A DNA stretch of 25,836 nucleotides from Phallusia fumigata. Lineage: Eukaryota; Chordata; Ascidiacea; Phlebobranchia; Ascidiidae. The notes beneath the pieces were generated by a model. It was given only the letters and a program-made list of their open reading frames with translations, was not told the DNA's origin and searched no databases. This document shows, one piece after another, positions 23,936-25,836 of the stretch (the stretch's first letter is position 1; the number at the start of each line of letters is the position of its first letter). The position numbers were made by a program, and so were the translations under genes. The stretch lies in assembly GCA_008931825.1 (NCBI GenBank), contig QXVZ01034538.1:1-25836 (forward strand), given 5' to 3'.

Positions 23936-24862
23936 ACTGCTTAACGTTTCATGGGCATTTGTAGTCTACTGTGAAGTAAGTGCTGGAATGCCATGATAAA
24001 CTTGCTTTGCTTTTGGTACTTTTTCATCAAGCATGAAAGTCTATTTATATTTGAATCCCATTACCAAATAAGTAGTGCACTTTCAGATTTGGACATTTTG
24101 AGAATCGCCTGTCTGTGACGGTGTGTCAAAAATACTCCCAAGGCTGCTTGGCTGGCATAAATAAAGATCTAATATTTGAGTAGTTTAGTGGGTGTATCTT
24201 GTATGTGACGACGGAATTTCATTAGGTGTCCCTCGAGGTTTTTCGGTTTATTTTTGTAATTATGGCAAGTAATACGGAAAAATGGAAAAATTAAGCTTAT
24301 TAAGTTGCAATGACAGTCTGCTGGTGGCAAATTTTGCTGTGGTTATCTCCGCATCGTTTAATCCAAAATATGAAAAACTGAATTGTTTTCCTACTTTTCT
24401 TGTAGTTTGACAAAAAAATACTGTTTTTTCTGCAGTTATTAGTGTTTTTAATCGCGTTTGTTTTCCCAACCTACAACAGTGTACCAAAAAACAGTAAAAG
24501 ACTAGATGGGAAAATCAGCCCACTGTCGCGAACATACTGCGCTCAAAACAGGATTTATTGCCCAGCGAAGCAAACACGCCAACTCCATTATTACCTAACT
24601 GTCTATATTGATACTAGGGCACCAGTCCCGTGGTTTAATCCGCAGCCAATATCACTCAGGCAATTTAGGGATGCAGGTTTAAGTCCCGATGGCCGTCATT
24701 CCCATGCGAAATGCTTTCTTGCTCCAACAGATCGGTACTGTGAGGTCAATTTAATGATCGGGCGGCATCTCTATGAGGTTTAAATTGACAACGTTGGCGT
24801 CAAGAAAAGTCTGTGAACAGTTTTACCTCAAACGTAGAAGTTAAGGATCGTGTCTCAATTAA
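23936..24862. repeat. Direct duplication C, copy 1 (927 bp)
   Basis: Reads as identical to 24864-25790 (offset 928), with a single N at 24863 between the copies. Open frames inside it, including a 113-codon frame, are repeated exactly and show no known domain. Confidence 0.95.
24631..24686 (+). repeat. tRNA-type internal promoter pair (A and B boxes), possible SINE remnant
   Basis: TGGTTTAATCCG at 24631 fits the A-box pattern TRGYNNARNNGG at 11 of 12 positions. GGTTTAAGTCC at 24676 fits the B-box GGTTCRANNCC at 10 of 11. Their starts are 45 bases apart, the spacing of a normal tRNA. Stems are largely decayed. The same pair recurs at 25559-25614 in the duplicated copy. Confidence 0.3.
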
Positions 24863-24863
24863 N

Positions 24864-25790
24864 ACTGCTTAACGTTTCATGGGCATTTGTAGTCTACTGT
24901 GAAGTAAGTGCTGGAATGCCATGATAAACTTGCTTTGCTTTTGGTACTTTTTCATCAAGCATGAAAGTCTATTTATATTTGAATCCCATTACCAAATAAG
25001 TAGTGCACTTTCAGATTTGGACATTTTGAGAATCGCCTGTCTGTGACGGTGTGTCAAAAATACTCCCAAGGCTGCTTGGCTGGCATAAATAAAGATCTAA
25101 TATTTGAGTAGTTTAGTGGGTGTATCTTGTATGTGACGACGGAATTTCATTAGGTGTCCCTCGAGGTTTTTCGGTTTATTTTTGTAATTATGGCAAGTAA
25201 TACGGAAAAATGGAAAAATTAAGCTTATTAAGTTGCAATGACAGTCTGCTGGTGGCAAATTTTGCTGTGGTTATCTCCGCATCGTTTAATCCAAAATATG
25301 AAAAACTGAATTGTTTTCCTACTTTTCTTGTAGTTTGACAAAAAAATACTGTTTTTTCTGCAGTTATTAGTGTTTTTAATCGCGTTTGTTTTCCCAACCT
25401 ACAACAGTGTACCAAAAAACAGTAAAAGACTAGATGGGAAAATCAGCCCACTGTCGCGAACATACTGCGCTCAAAACAGGATTTATTGCCCAGCGAAGCA
25501 AACACGCCAACTCCATTATTACCTAACTGTCTATATTGATACTAGGGCACCAGTCCCGTGGTTTAATCCGCAGCCAATATCACTCAGGCAATTTAGGGAT
25601 GCAGGTTTAAGTCCCGATGGCCGTCATTCCCATGCGAAATGCTTTCTTGCTCCAACAGATCGGTACTGTGAGGTCAATTTAATGATCGGGCGGCATCTCT
25701 ATGAGGTTTAAATTGACAACGTTGGCGTCAAGAAAAGTCTGTGAACAGTTTTACCTCAAACGTAGAAGTTAAGGATCGTGTCTCAATTAA
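24864..25790. repeat. Direct duplication C, copy 2 (927 bp)
   Basis: Second copy of 23936-24862. Unique sequence resumes at 25791. Confidence 0.95.
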
Positions 25791-25836
25791 TCGTCGTGTA
25801 CAGGATTAAGTTCTAAGACCACGTTATTGACCGTTT

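Larger units (their letters stand above)
21317..25836 (+). other. CHSY intron 7 (5' part, at least 4.5 kb)
   Basis: Starts with the donor GTTGGT after ...LLLNSTIQ. No further CHSY exon was found to the end of the window. It is occupied largely by two assembly-type duplications (22185-22955, 23936-25790), so its true length is shorter than shown. Confidence 0.65.

Noticed and set aside
24442..25711. Two identical 113-codon open frames (24442-24783 and 25370-25711)
   Set aside because: They lie inside the duplicated intron segment, show no known domain and overlap a tRNA-like stretch; probably chance or repeat-derived.
1..25836. CRISPR array, phage-like or bacterial operon structure
   Set aside because: No regularly spaced repeats; the genes are spliced and belong to metazoan families.

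Overview
The window is animal genomic DNA. It is AT-rich and has spliced genes with GT-AG introns. It carries parts of two conserved metazoan families and one small secreted-protein gene. Modest intron sizes, close gene spacing and roughly 2% divergence between two apparent alleles (22185-22955) fit a compact, highly heterozygous invertebrate genome. An ascidian tunicate such as Ciona is my best guess, but this is inference. All three genes lie on the + strand.

Layout. (1) 300-5665: the 3' eleven exons of a DHHC palmitoyltransferase of the ZDHHC5/8 type. The 5' end is outside the window, and a 3' UTR runs to about 6.7 kb. (2) 7545-9194: a five-exon gene for a predicted secreted protein of about 282 residues. 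It has a signal peptide, three LDL-receptor class A modules (the first is degenerate) and a very basic six-cysteine C-terminal region. (3) 12116 to beyond the right edge: the first seven recognisable coding exons of a CHSY1-type chondroitin synthase. They encode an unusually long N-terminal tail, one membrane anchor and much of the Fringe-like beta-3-glycosyltransferase half. The second (GalNAc-transferase) half is not in the window.

I rebuilt the exons by joining reading frames across GT-AG sites and checking phase at every junction. The ZDHHC model gives 706 residues, the LDLa model 282 and the CHSY model 481 (3' incomplete), all with consistent phase.

The rest is intergenic or intronic. 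It holds three direct duplications, each interrupted by a single N (2034-2470, 22185-22955, 23936-25790). These are best read as unmerged contig ends or alleles rather than biology. There are also two tRNA-like stretches that may be SINE or tRNA-pseudogene remnants, a GC-richer island inside the largest complete CHSY intron, and a short hairpin motif seen twice. I found no CRISPR array, rRNA gene, intact tRNA gene or virus-like gene. The least ordinary item is the small LDLa/basic-domain protein. Next to a chondroitin synthase, it invites, but does not prove, a link to sulfated glycosaminoglycans.
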